Origin: Georgenia thermotolerans
GTDB taxonomy: Bacteria > Actinomycetota > Actinomycetes > Actinomycetales > Actinomycetaceae
Direction: 5' to 3'
Assembly (NCBI RefSeq): GCF_009193185.1
Contig: NZ_VUKF01000004.1
Location: 96,455 to 160,454 of the forward strand
DNA: 64,000 bases
Below are positions 25,094 to 32,450 of the stretch, piece after piece (within the stretch, counting starts at the first letter, position 1; every line of letters begins with the position of its first letter). Both the position numbers and the translations under genes were made by a program. The notes under the pieces were generated by a model. It ran no database searches and was not told the origin of the DNA. It saw only the letters and a list, made by a program, of their open reading frames with translations.

Positions 25094-25899
25094 CGCCGAC
25101 CTTCCGCGACGCCCTGGCGACCCAGCGCGAGCGGGGCGCGGCGGCGCGCCCCCTCGCGGGCATCTGGGTGTGCTCGGGCAGCCCCCTCGTCGCCGAGATC
25201 TGCGCCGGGTCGGGGCTGGACTGGGTGCTCATCGACATGGAGCACTCCCCCAACGGCCTCGAGTCCGTCCTCGCCCAGCTCCAGGCGGTCGCCCCCTACC
25301 CGGTGACCCCGCTGGTGCGCGTCCCGATCGGCGACGTCGTGACCATCAAGCAGGTGCTCGACCTCGGGGCGCAGAACCTGCTGGTGCCGATGATCTCCTC
25401 CGCCGACGAGGCGCGCGCCGTCGTCGAGGCCGTGCGGTACCCCCCGCGCGGGCGCCGCGGGGTCGGCTCGGCCCTCGCCCGCTCGGCGCGGTGGAACCGC
25501 GTCGACGGGTACCTCCCGGACGCCGACGCGCACGTGTCGCTGTTCGTGCAGATCGAGACCGCGGAGGGCGTGGAGGCCGCGGCCGAGATCGCCGCGGTGG
25601 ACGGCGTCGACGGCGTCTTCGTCGGACCGTCCGACCTCGCCGCGTCCATGGGGGTCCTCGGTCAGCAGAGCCACCCGGACGTCGTCGCCGCCGTCGGGCG
25701 CGCCTTCGCGGCCGTGCGCGCGGCCGGCAAGCCGGTCGGCGTCAACGCGTTCGACCCCGCCGTCGCGCGCGCGTACCTGGAGGCCGGCGCCTCCTTCGTG
25801 CTCGTGGGCGCCGACGTGGCGCTGCTCGCCCGCGGCTCGGAGGCCCTCGCGGCCGCGTTCGTGCCCGCCGCCGACGACGGCGCCCGCGCGAGCTACTGA
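25078..25899 (+). CDS. hpaI: 4-hydroxy-2-oxoheptanedioate aldolase
   Basis: A 273-residue class II (metal) aldolase of the HpcH/HpaI family. GTG 25078 is the most upstream sensible start (GGGGA 7 bases before, overlapping hpaH). Visible active-site elements are IDMEHSPN (E55, H56), QIETAEGVEAA and the VGPSDLAASMG loop. It splits 4-hydroxy-2-oxoheptane-1,7-dioate into pyruvate and succinic semialdehyde. The second product is taken by the SSADH encoded at 13237-14727. It is the last gene before a strong hairpin. Confidence 0.94.
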   Translation: MPLRLTPTFRDALATQRERGAAARPLAGIWVCSGSPLVAEICAGSGLDWVLIDMEHSPNGLESVLAQLQAVAPYPVTPLVRVPIGDVVTIKQVLDLGAQNLLVPMISSADEARAVVEAVRYPPRGRRGVGSALARSARWNRVDGYLPDADAHVSLFVQIETAEGVEAAAEIAAVDGVDGVFVGPSDLAASMGVLGQQSHPDVVAAVGRAFAAVRAAGKPVGVNAFDPAVARAYLEAGASFVLVGADVALLARGSEALAAAFVPAADDGARASY

Positions 25900-25904
25900 A
25901 CGAC

Positions 25905-25932
25905 GCCGGCGCGCCCACCCGGGCGCGCCGGC
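25905..25932 (+). terminator. Terminator hairpin after hpaI
   Basis: A perfect 12-bp stem (25905-25916 / 25921-25932) with a 4-base loop starts 6 bases after the hpaI stop and is followed by CCATACTT. It probably ends or attenuates the hpa operon. Confidence 0.7.
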
Positions 25933-26041
25933 CCATACTTCCTCGACGAGCTCCCGGTCACCCGGCCCGGCGGGGCGCGCGCAGCCCCCTCCGGGCCGGG
26001 CCCGGCTCCGCTCCCCGCACCGCCGCCGACAGCCCCGCGCT

Positions 26042-26095
26042 CTCCGCACCGTCGCGGAAGCCACGACAGCCCCATCCGCTCCGCACCGTCGCGGA
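26042..26095 (+). repeat. Two copies of a 17-bp element with an inner inverted repeat, upstream of the ThDP gene
   Basis: CTCCGCACCGTCGCGGA occurs at 26042-26058 and 26079-26095, 37 bases apart. Each copy holds TCCGC-ACCGTC-GCGGA, so each can bind a dimer or fold as a hairpin. Part of the spacer (CGACAGCCCC) is also repeated just upstream. The second copy ends 27 bases before the next gene. Candidate operator pair. Confidence 0.7.
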
Positions 26096-26122
26096 GCCCC
26101 GGACAGAAAGGCCACTCCCCGC

Positions 26123-27766
26123 ATGAGCACCGTCTCCGAGGTCGTCGCCACCGCCGTCGCCTCGCTCGCCGACGACGTCTTCGCCCTCATGGGCAACGGC
26201 AACGCCTACCTGCTCGACGCCCTCGCGCGCACGCCCGTGCGCGTCACGACCGTGCGCCACGAGGCGGCCACCGTCGCCTCGGCCGACGCCTACCACCGGG
26301 TCTCCGGACGCCTGGCGGTGGCGACGACCACCTACGGACCGGGGTTCACCAACACCATCACCTCCCTGGCGGAGGCCGCCCAGGCGGCCACCCCGCTCGT
26401 TCTCGTCGTCGGGGACGCGCCCGCGGCCGGGCCTAGGCCCTGGGACGTGGACCAGATCCAGCTGGCCGCCGCGGTCGGGGCCGTGACGATGGTCCTGGAC
26501 GCCGCCGCCCCGGGCCGCACCACCGTCGAGGCGGCGGCGCACGCGCTCGCCCACCGGGTGCCGGTCGTGCTCGCCCTGCCCTACGACCTCGCGACCGCGC
26601 CCGCCGCGGACGACGACGTCCCGGCCATGCCGCTGCTGCCCGAGCCCGTGACGCCGGACCCCGCGGCGCTCGCGCAGGCCGTGCGCCTGCTCCAGGAGGC
26701 CGAGCGCCCGCTGGTCCTGGCCGGCCGTGGCGCGAAGGCCGCCGCGGCGCAGCTGCGCACGCTCGCCGACCGGCTGGGGGCGCTGACCGCCACGAGCGCC
26801 CCGGCGCGCGGGCTGTTCGCCGGCCGGCCCTACGACCTCGGCGTGTGCGGCGGCTTCGCCTCCGAGCCGACGGCGGACCTCGTCCGGCGCGCCGACGTCG
26901 TCCTCGTCGTCGGCGCCGGGCTCAACCAGTTCACCACCTCCTTCGGCTCGGCCTTCGCCCCGGGCGCGCGCGTCGTCCAGGTGGACGTGGCCGAGGGTCC
27001 CACGCACCCGGTGGTCGGCCACTACGTCCGCGGCGACGCCGCCCTCGCCGTCCTCGGCCTGCTCGACAGCCTCGACGGGCGGCCCGCCCCCGTCGAGCCG
27101 TGGGGTGGCGCCGCCGCCGAGGCCCAGGACGGCCGGCTCCAGCACGCCCGGCCGGCCGGCGACGACGCCGCCCCCGACGGCCGGCTCGACCCGCGCACGG
27201 TGACGCGGCGCCTCGACGCGCTCCTGCCCGCGAACCGGCTCGTGGTCTGCGACGGCGGGCACTTCATCGGCTGGCCCAACACCTATCTCGAGCTGCCCGC
27301 CGCGGACTCCATCACCCTCGTCGGCACCGCGTTCCAGGCGATCGGCCTGGGCTTCCCGTCCGCGCCCGGCGCGGCCGTGGCCCGCCCGGACGCGCTGACC
27401 GTCGTCGTCACCGGCGACGGCGGCGGCCTCATGGGCCTGGCCGACCTCGACACCCTCGTGCGGTGCGCCCGCAGCGCCCTCGTGGTGGTGTTCAACGACG
27501 CCGCCTACGGCGCGGAGGTCCACCAGTACGGCTCCCAGGGGCTCGACCGCACCGCGATGGCCATCGACGAGATCGACTTCGCGACCATCGCGCGCGGCCT
27601 GGGCGCCGCGGCGGCCACCATCGACCGGCTCGAGGACCTCCGGGCCGTGGAGGAGTGGCTCGGCGCGGGCGCCCTGGGCACGTTCCTCGCCGACCTGCGC
27701 GTCTCTCAGGGCGTCGTCGCCCCCTACATCCAGGAGATCGTCGAGCGGAGCCTGTCGCGGCGCTGA
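26123..27766 (+). CDS. Thiamine-diphosphate-dependent enzyme (acetolactate synthase / arylpyruvate decarboxylase-like)
   Basis: A 547-residue ThDP enzyme with the three-domain POX/BFD layout: N-terminal PYR domain with activating E47 (VRHEAAT), a central domain at about 190-330, and a PP domain with the ThDP motif starting G431-D432-G433 and ending in FNDAAYG. The family decarboxylates 2-oxo acids; the substrate cannot be fixed from the sequence. Downstream of the hpa genes on the same strand, a 4-hydroxyphenylpyruvate or phenylpyruvate decarboxylase feeding arylacetaldehyde into the route would make sense, but this is inference. It has its own 223-base leader with a duplicated element, so it may be regulated separately. 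Confidence 0.85.
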   Translation: MSTVSEVVATAVASLADDVFALMGNGNAYLLDALARTPVRVTTVRHEAATVASADAYHRVSGRLAVATTTYGPGFTNTITSLAEAAQAATPLVLVVGDAPAAGPRPWDVDQIQLAAAVGAVTMVLDAAAPGRTTVEAAAHALAHRVPVVLALPYDLATAPAADDDVPAMPLLPEPVTPDPAALAQAVRLLQEAERPLVLAGRGAKAAAAQLRTLADRLGALTATSAPARGLFAGRPYDLGVCGGFASEPTADLVRRADVVLVVGAGLNQFTTSFGSAFAPGARVVQVDVAEGPTHPVVGHYVRGDAALAVLGLLDSLDGRPAPVEPWGGAAAEAQDGRLQHARPAGDDAAPDGRLDPRTVTRRLDALLPANRLVVCDGGHFIGWPNTYLELPAADSITLVGTAFQAIGLGFPSAPGAAVARPDALTVVVTGDGGGLMGLADLDTLVRCARSALVVVFNDAAYGAEVHQYGSQGLDRTAMAIDEIDFATIARGLGAAAATIDRLEDLRAVEEWLGAGALGTFLADLRVSQGVVAPYIQEIVERSLSRR

Positions 27767-27778
27767 GCGACGGCGTCA

Positions 27779-27807
27779 CCGGCCGGCGGGCAGACCCCGC
27801 CGGCCGG
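27779..27807 (+). terminator. Terminator hairpin after the ThDP enzyme gene
   Basis: A 12-bp perfect stem (27779-27790 / 27796-27807) with loop CAGAC starts 12 bases after the stop. It closes the aromatic island. Confidence 0.65.
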
Positions 27808-27852
27808 GCCACCCACGCCCTGGAGAGCGGGTGAGCCGATCCGAAGAACGCT

Positions 27853-28191
27853 CTAGGTCCGTTCGACGACGTTCAGCCGCCGCACGGTGAGCTCGTCCAC
27901 CTCGAGCTGCTGGATCCTGAGCCGGCGGATCACCGCCCTGTTGACCGACAGGCGCCAAACCGCGACCACGCCGAGCGCCGATGCGCCCATCGCCGTGCCG
28001 AGCAGGCTGGCGAAGGCAATGCTCCTCGCGCCCGTCGCGAACGCGCCGATCGCGAGCGCCGGCAGGGCCTGGGGGCCGCTCACGGTGGGCGTCATCGCCG
28101 CCCGCCGCATCATCCAGGGTGCCCCTCGCATCGCGCCGTGCCCCATCACGCCGTGTCGCATCGGGCCGTGCCCCATCACGCCGTGCCCCAT
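27853..28191 (-). CDS. Small membrane protein with N-terminal Met-Gly-His repeats
   Basis: A 112-residue protein. The start at ATG 28191 is supported by GGAGG 6 bases upstream. The first 20 residues are four copies of M-(G/R)-H-G followed by V, P or A, then MRGAPWMMRR. The middle (about 35-70) holds one or two hydrophobic helices, and the C-terminus is charged with alternating Leu/Val (RLRIQQLEVDELTVRRLNV). No family was recognised. A Met/His-rich head could bind copper or another soft metal at the membrane, but this is speculation. The repeat may also simply reflect DNA-level repeat expansion (see the repeated GCCGTGCCCCATC). Confidence 0.6.
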   Translation of the reverse strand: MGHGVMGHGPMRHGVMGHGAMRGAPWMMRRAAMTPTVSGPQALPALAIGAFATGARSIAFASLLGTAMGASALGVVAVWRLSVNRAVIRRLRIQQLEVDELTVRRLNVVERT

Positions 28192-28329
28192 CGCGCACCT
28201 CCGTGCATCGCGTGCGTTCACTGCCAGGTTCCCCTCACGCAACCCGGCGACGGTAGAGCCGTGTCTACTCCGGTCGGCCGCCCCGGTCAGGCCCCCGGAC
28301 GGGGGACGCTCCGGCCGCCGCGCCCTCGC

Positions 28330-29610
28330 CTACCTGCCCTCGGGCCGGTTGCGCCGGGCGACGGCGTCGATCGTCACGGCGATCACCAGCACGATCGCGG
28401 TGACGATGTACTTGGCCGCCGCGCTGAACCCGAGCAGCCCCATGCCGTTGTCGATAGCGGCGATGACCACGCCGCCGAGCACCCCGTGCAGCGCCTTGCC
28501 GCGCCCGCCGAACAGGCTCGTCCCGCCGATGACGGCCGCGGCGACCGCGTAGAGCACGAGGGTGCCGCCGTCGAGCGCCGTCGAGATCGAGCGCAGCCGA
28601 GAGGCGTAGACGATCCCGCCGATGCCCGCGGTGAGCGAGCACAGCATGAAGGCGAGGGTGCGGATGCGCGGGAGGCGGATGCCGGCGCGGCGGGCCGCCT
28701 CGGCGTTGCCGCCGATGGCGTAGACGTACAGGCCGAAGCGCGTGCGCCCCAGCAGGTAGGTCCACGCGGCCAGGACCGCGAAGACGAGCACCACGACCCA
28801 CGGCATCCCGTACACCGGGGCCAGCACCCCGCGGTCGGCGTTGCACAGCAGGACCAGCGCCACCCCGCCGGCGAGGGCGGCGAGGATCTTGGCCACGGTC
28901 AGCTGGGGCGGCGGGGCCACGAGGCCGGACTCGCGCCGTCGCCGGTCGTGCCGCCAGGTCTGCCGCGCGAAGACCCCGACGATGACGAGCATGACGACCC
29001 AGCCCCCCACCCGGGTGAGGGTGCCGGAGCCGATCGCGTTGATGATGGGGTCCTGGATGAGGATCGACCCGCCGTTGCCCAGCACCCAGAGCATGACGCC
29101 CTGCCAGAACAGCAGGCCGGCGAGCGTCACCACGAAGGAGGGCAGGCCCAGCCGGGTGATGAGGGTGCCCTGGAGGAGGCCGATCAGCGCGGTCACGACC
29201 AGCGCCGTGGCGATCGCCGCCCACCACGGGAAGCCGGGGCCCGGCAGGACCAGCTCGGTCATGACGACGGCGCCCACGCCGGCCACGAACCCGATGGACA
29301 GGTCGATCTCGCCGAGCAGGAGCGCGAAGACCTCCCCCATCGCCAGCAGGCTGAAGACGGCCGCCTGCACGAGGAGGTTGACGAGGTTGCCCGCGGTCAG
29401 GAAGTGGCTGTTCAGCGACTGGAACAGGATCGCGACGAGGACGAGCCCGCCCACCACCGGCAGCACGCCCGTCTCGCCGCCCCGGATCCGTTGCAGGGAC
29501 AGGCGCAGGTACTCCCCGGCCGACGGCGGCGCGGCGGGCCCGGCCACGACGGCGCCCGCGCCCGGCGGGGTCTGGGCCGGAGGCTTCTCGGCGTCCTGGA
29601 GCTTGGACAT
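28330..29610 (-). CDS. Sugar ABC transporter permease (XylH/RbsC type)
   Basis: A 426-residue membrane protein from ATG 29610, 5 bases after the ATPase stop. It is an integral BPD_transp_2 permease with about 10-12 helices. The family signature GEIDLSIGFVAG lies near 105, and a coupling-helix region (NAEAARRAGI) near 300. The length (over 390) and the GGNAEAARRAGI sequence fit the XylH branch rather than the shorter RbsC. It is the third gene of the binding protein - ATPase - permease operon. Confidence 0.9.
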   Translation of the reverse strand: MSKLQDAEKPPAQTPPGAGAVVAGPAAPPSAGEYLRLSLQRIRGGETGVLPVVGGLVLVAILFQSLNSHFLTAGNLVNLLVQAAVFSLLAMGEVFALLLGEIDLSIGFVAGVGAVVMTELVLPGPGFPWWAAIATALVVTALIGLLQGTLITRLGLPSFVVTLAGLLFWQGVMLWVLGNGGSILIQDPIINAIGSGTLTRVGGWVVMLVIVGVFARQTWRHDRRRRESGLVAPPPQLTVAKILAALAGGVALVLLCNADRGVLAPVYGMPWVVVLVFAVLAAWTYLLGRTRFGLYVYAIGGNAEAARRAGIRLPRIRTLAFMLCSLTAGIGGIVYASRLRSISTALDGGTLVLYAVAAAVIGGTSLFGGRGKALHGVLGGVVIAAIDNGMGLLGFSAAAKYIVTAIVLVIAVTIDAVARRNRPEGR

Positions 29611-29615
29611 GGTCG

Positions 29616-30437
29616 CTACCCCGCCGTTCCCGGGGCCCGCGCGGTGCGCGTGGAGGCACCCGTCGTCATGAGGTCCACCACGATCTGGCGGTCCAGCTCC
29701 GCGGTGGGGCGCGCGGCGACCATCCGGCCCAGGTGCAGCACGGCGATGCGGTCGGCCACCGCGAACACGTCGTTGAGGTTGTGCGAGACCAGGAGCACCG
29801 CGTGCCCGCGGTCGGCGAGCCGGCGCACCAGGTCCAGGACCATCGCGGTCTGGGCCACCCCGAGCGCGGCGGTGGGCTCGTCCATGATGACGAGCTGGGA
29901 GTTCCACAGCACCGCCTTGGCGATGGCGACGGACTGGCGCTGGCCGCCGGAGAGGGAGGCCACGACCTGGCGGACCGAGCGGATCGTCGTCACCGCCAGG
30001 CTCGACAGCGTCTCCCGCGCGGCGTGCTCCATGGCCTCCTGGTCGAGCTGGCCGTGCCGGACCCGCTCGCGGCCGAGGAACATGTTCTGGACGACGTCGA
30101 GGTTGTCGCACAGCGCCAGGTCCTGGTAGACGGTCTCGATCCCGCGGGCGGCCGCCTCGCCGGGCGTGCGCACGTGGATCGGCTCGCCGTTCCACCACAT
30201 CTGCCCCGCGTCGGGTGGATGGATGCCCGAGATGCACTTGATGAGGACCGACTTCCCGGCCCCGTTGTCCCCCGCCAGGGCCGTCACCTGGCCGGCGGGG
30301 AGGTCCAGGTCGACGTCGGTGAGGGCCTGGACGGGCCCGAAGTGCTTGCTCACGCCCCGCAGGCGCAGCAGCGGCGTCTCGTCGTCGCCCCCGGGGGCCG
30401 GGGTGGCGCCGGCCGGGGCGGTGGTGGTGGCGTCCGT
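29616..30437 (-). CDS. Sugar ABC transporter ATP-binding protein (XylG-like, single ABC domain), probable ACG start
   Basis: From ACG 30437 the protein has 273 residues. Walker A GDNGAGKS is at 57-64, the signature LSGGQRQ near 147 and Walker B LVIMDEPTAA near 170. The first conventional start, GTG 30353, would remove the conserved first strand TPLLRLRG that precedes VSKHFG. No ATG, GTG or TTG exists upstream in frame. GGGGAGG lies 5 bases before the ACG, so non-canonical initiation there is the best reading. Unlike E. coli XylG, only one ABC domain is present, so it should work as a homodimer. It energises uptake of the sugar bound by the next protein. Confidence 0.85.
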   Translation of the reverse strand, partial: TDATTTAPAGATPAPGGDDETPLLRLRGVSKHFGPVQALTDVDLDLPAGQVTALAGDNGAGKSVLIKCISGIHPPDAGQMWWNGEPIHVRTPGEAAARGIETVYQDLALCDNLDVVQNMFLGRERVRHGQLDQEAMEHAARETLSSLAVTTIRSVRQVVASLSGGQRQSVAIAKAVLWNSQLVIMDEPTAALGVAQTAMVLDLVRRLADRGHAVLLVSHNLNDVFAVADRIAVLHLGRMVAARPTAELDRQIVVDLMTTGASTRTARAPGTAG

Positions 30438-30460
30438 GGTGTCCTCCCCTGGTGGAGGGG

Positions 30461-30488
30461 CGTGGCGGGCCGCCGTCGGCCCGCCACG
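30461..30488 (-). terminator. Hairpin between binding-protein and ATPase genes
   Basis: CGTGGCGGGCCG (30461-30472) and its perfect complement (30477-30488) enclose loop CCGT. It lies directly after the binding-protein stop. Such hairpins usually protect the upstream message or end most transcripts, giving more binding protein than membrane parts. Confidence 0.7.
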
Positions 30489-30503
30489 TCCCGGTCGACG
30501 TGC

Positions 30504-31718
30504 CTACTTGATGCCGGCGTTCGTGCAGGCGGTGGCGACCTCGCCGGTGCACAGGTCGGCGACCTTGACGGCGCCGTCCTTGACCACCGTGTCGGCCATG
30601 TTGTCCGGGGTCACCCAGACCGGCGTGGTGTACACCGATTTGATGTCCTTGTTCAGCACGGTGTCCTTGGTGGTGGCGGCGACCAGCGACGACGGCGGCT
30701 CCTGGCCGGCCCGCAGGTACAGCGCGAGCGCCGCCGCCGCCTGCGCCTCGAGGTAGATGGGCTTGTAGACGGTGCCGCACTGGTAGCCGGTGAGGACGTT
30801 CTGCAGGCCCGGGAGCGAGGCGTCCTGGCCGGTGGTGGGGAACTTCTTGGCGGGGGTGCCGTTCTTCTTCAGCACCGCGATGACGGCGTTGGCGTTGTCG
30901 TCGTTGGGCGTGACGACGGCGTTCGTGGCCGGGTTGGCGGTGAGCTGCTGCTCGAAGGTCGTGGCCGCGACGGACGGGGTCCAGGTGCCGGCCGGCTCCC
31001 CCACCTTGGTGAAGGTGCCGTCCTTGAACTTCGGGTCCAGCACGCCGTTGTAGCCCTCGGCGAAGAGCTTGGCGTTGTTGTCCGAGGGGTCGCCGTCCAT
31101 GACGAGGACGTTGGGGTTGGGGACGTTCCAGGCCCCGATGCAGTCCACCGCGCCCTGGCCGATGAGCTTGCCGACCTCGACGTTGTCGAAGCTGACGTAG
31201 TACCGGTCGGCCGGGCCGCCGGTGACGAGGCGGTCGTAGTCGATGACCTTCACCCCGGCCGCCTCGGCCTTGGCCTCGATCGCGGCGCCGCTGCCGGGGT
31301 CGAGGGGGTCGACGAGCAGCACCGAGGCGCCGGCGTTGATGTCCGCCTCGGCCTGCGTCTGCATCGTCGCGGCGCTGCCGTTGGCGTTGTCGATCTTGAA
31401 GTCGGACGTCGTCAGCCCCGCGGCCTCGAACGCCTTCGTGAGGTAGGGCGCGTCGTACTGGACGTACCGGGTGGACGTCGTCGTGTCGGGCAGGAGGACG
31501 CCGATCATCCCCTTGCCCTGCTTGGCGAGGTCGGTGAGCTGCTTCATGGCGGCGAAGTCGGCGGTGAAGTCGGTCGCCTTGAGCTGGGGTACCGCGGCGG
31601 ACGTCGCCGACTGCGTCGTCGGGGAGGACGTCGTGGTGTTCGAGCTGCAGGCGGTGACCACCAGCCCGAGACAGAGGGTCGCGCTCGTGAGCGCCAGGCC
31701 CGTGCGTACGGTTCTCAT
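30504..31718 (-). CDS. Sugar ABC transporter substrate-binding lipoprotein (XylF-like)
   Basis: A 404-residue protein from ATG 31718 (AAGGA 6 bases upstream). A lipoprotein signal peptide with C24 (VTAC) is followed by a Ser/Thr-rich linker and a periplasmic-binding-protein type I fold. The stretch VIDYDRLVTGG followed by YYVSFDNVEVGKLIGQG is characteristic of xylose-binding XylF proteins. It captures a pentose or hexose outside the membrane for the permease/ATPase encoded next. No sugar kinase, isomerase or regulator lies nearby, so the substrate remains open. Confidence 0.9.
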   Translation of the reverse strand: MRTVRTGLALTSATLCLGLVVTACSSNTTTSSPTTQSATSAAVPQLKATDFTADFAAMKQLTDLAKQGKGMIGVLLPDTTTSTRYVQYDAPYLTKAFEAAGLTTSDFKIDNANGSAATMQTQAEADINAGASVLLVDPLDPGSGAAIEAKAEAAGVKVIDYDRLVTGGPADRYYVSFDNVEVGKLIGQGAVDCIGAWNVPNPNVLVMDGDPSDNNAKLFAEGYNGVLDPKFKDGTFTKVGEPAGTWTPSVAATTFEQQLTANPATNAVVTPNDDNANAVIAVLKKNGTPAKKFPTTGQDASLPGLQNVLTGYQCGTVYKPIYLEAQAAAALALYLRAGQEPPSSLVAATTKDTVLNKDIKSVYTTPVWVTPDNMADTVVKDGAVKVADLCTGEVATACTNAGIK

Positions 31719-31945
31719 CGGTCTTCCTTCCGTAGGTGACTGGAACCCGTACTGCCGCGAATCCTCCGCCCTCCCGTGGGAAATGGGAAGGGCGCGCCGT
31801 TGCGGCCCGGTGTCGTCCGCCCGCCGCCCTGCCCCGCCCGCCTGCCGCCCTGCCCCGGCGTCCCGGGCCGCCCCACGCCGCGGCGCGGTACCGGGACGCT
31901 GTCGCCACCCACGGAACTCTCAGGCGGTGGCTGCACCATGGCCGC

Positions 31946-32443
31946 GTGCCCGCTCTGATCTCCGCCATGGCCCGCTACGCCGTCTTCGTCATTCCCGCGG
32001 GCGCGCTGCTGGTGTGGTGGCGTGCCGGCCGGCGCGACAAGGTGACCCTCGCCGTCGCCGCGGTGGTGACGCTGGTCCTCGCGGCCGTGGGGATCGAGCT
32101 GGCCGCGCTGGTGTGGACCGATCCCCGGCCGTTCGTCGCCGACGGCCAGACCGCCCTGGTCCCGCACGCCGCCGACAACGGCTTCCCCTCCGACCACGCC
32201 ACGCTCGGCGCCGCGGTCGCGGCCGTCGTCCTGGCCTGGCGCCGCCGCGTCGGCGTCGCGCTCCTGGCGGTGGCGGTCGCGGTGGGCGCGGCGCGCGTGG
32301 CCGCTCATCTCCACCACGTCCCGGACATCGTGGCGGGCGTTGGCATCGGCGTCGCCTGCGCGGGCCTCGGGGTCGTCGTCGCCCGGTGGGCCGTCGGGTG
32401 GGCGGCCGCACGCCGCGGTGCGACACCGCCCGCCGCTGCGTGA
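31946..32443 (+). CDS. PAP2-family membrane phosphatase (undecaprenyl-diphosphatase-like)
   Basis: A 165-residue protein; GTG 31946 is the chosen start, and ATG 31967 or an upstream extension is possible because no clear ribosome site is seen. Several transmembrane helices are present. PAP2 motifs: C1 is reduced to DPRPF (the Lys of KX6RP is not visible), C2 is PSDHA and C3 is R-x5-H-x3-D in ARVAAHLHHVPD. The family removes a phosphate from lipid or isoprenoid diphosphates at the membrane surface. It converges with the amino-acid permease, with 7 bases between stops. Confidence 0.78.
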   Translation: MPALISAMARYAVFVIPAGALLVWWRAGRRDKVTLAVAAVVTLVLAAVGIELAALVWTDPRPFVADGQTALVPHAADNGFPSDHATLGAAVAAVVLAWRRRVGVALLAVAVAVGAARVAAHLHHVPDIVAGVGIGVACAGLGVVVARWAVGWAAARRGATPPAAA

Positions 32444-32450
32444 CCCGGGC

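Noticed and set aside
28138..30129. A 663-residue plus-strand frame across the sugar permease and ATPase
   Set aside because: Antisense to recognised ABC genes and without motifs.
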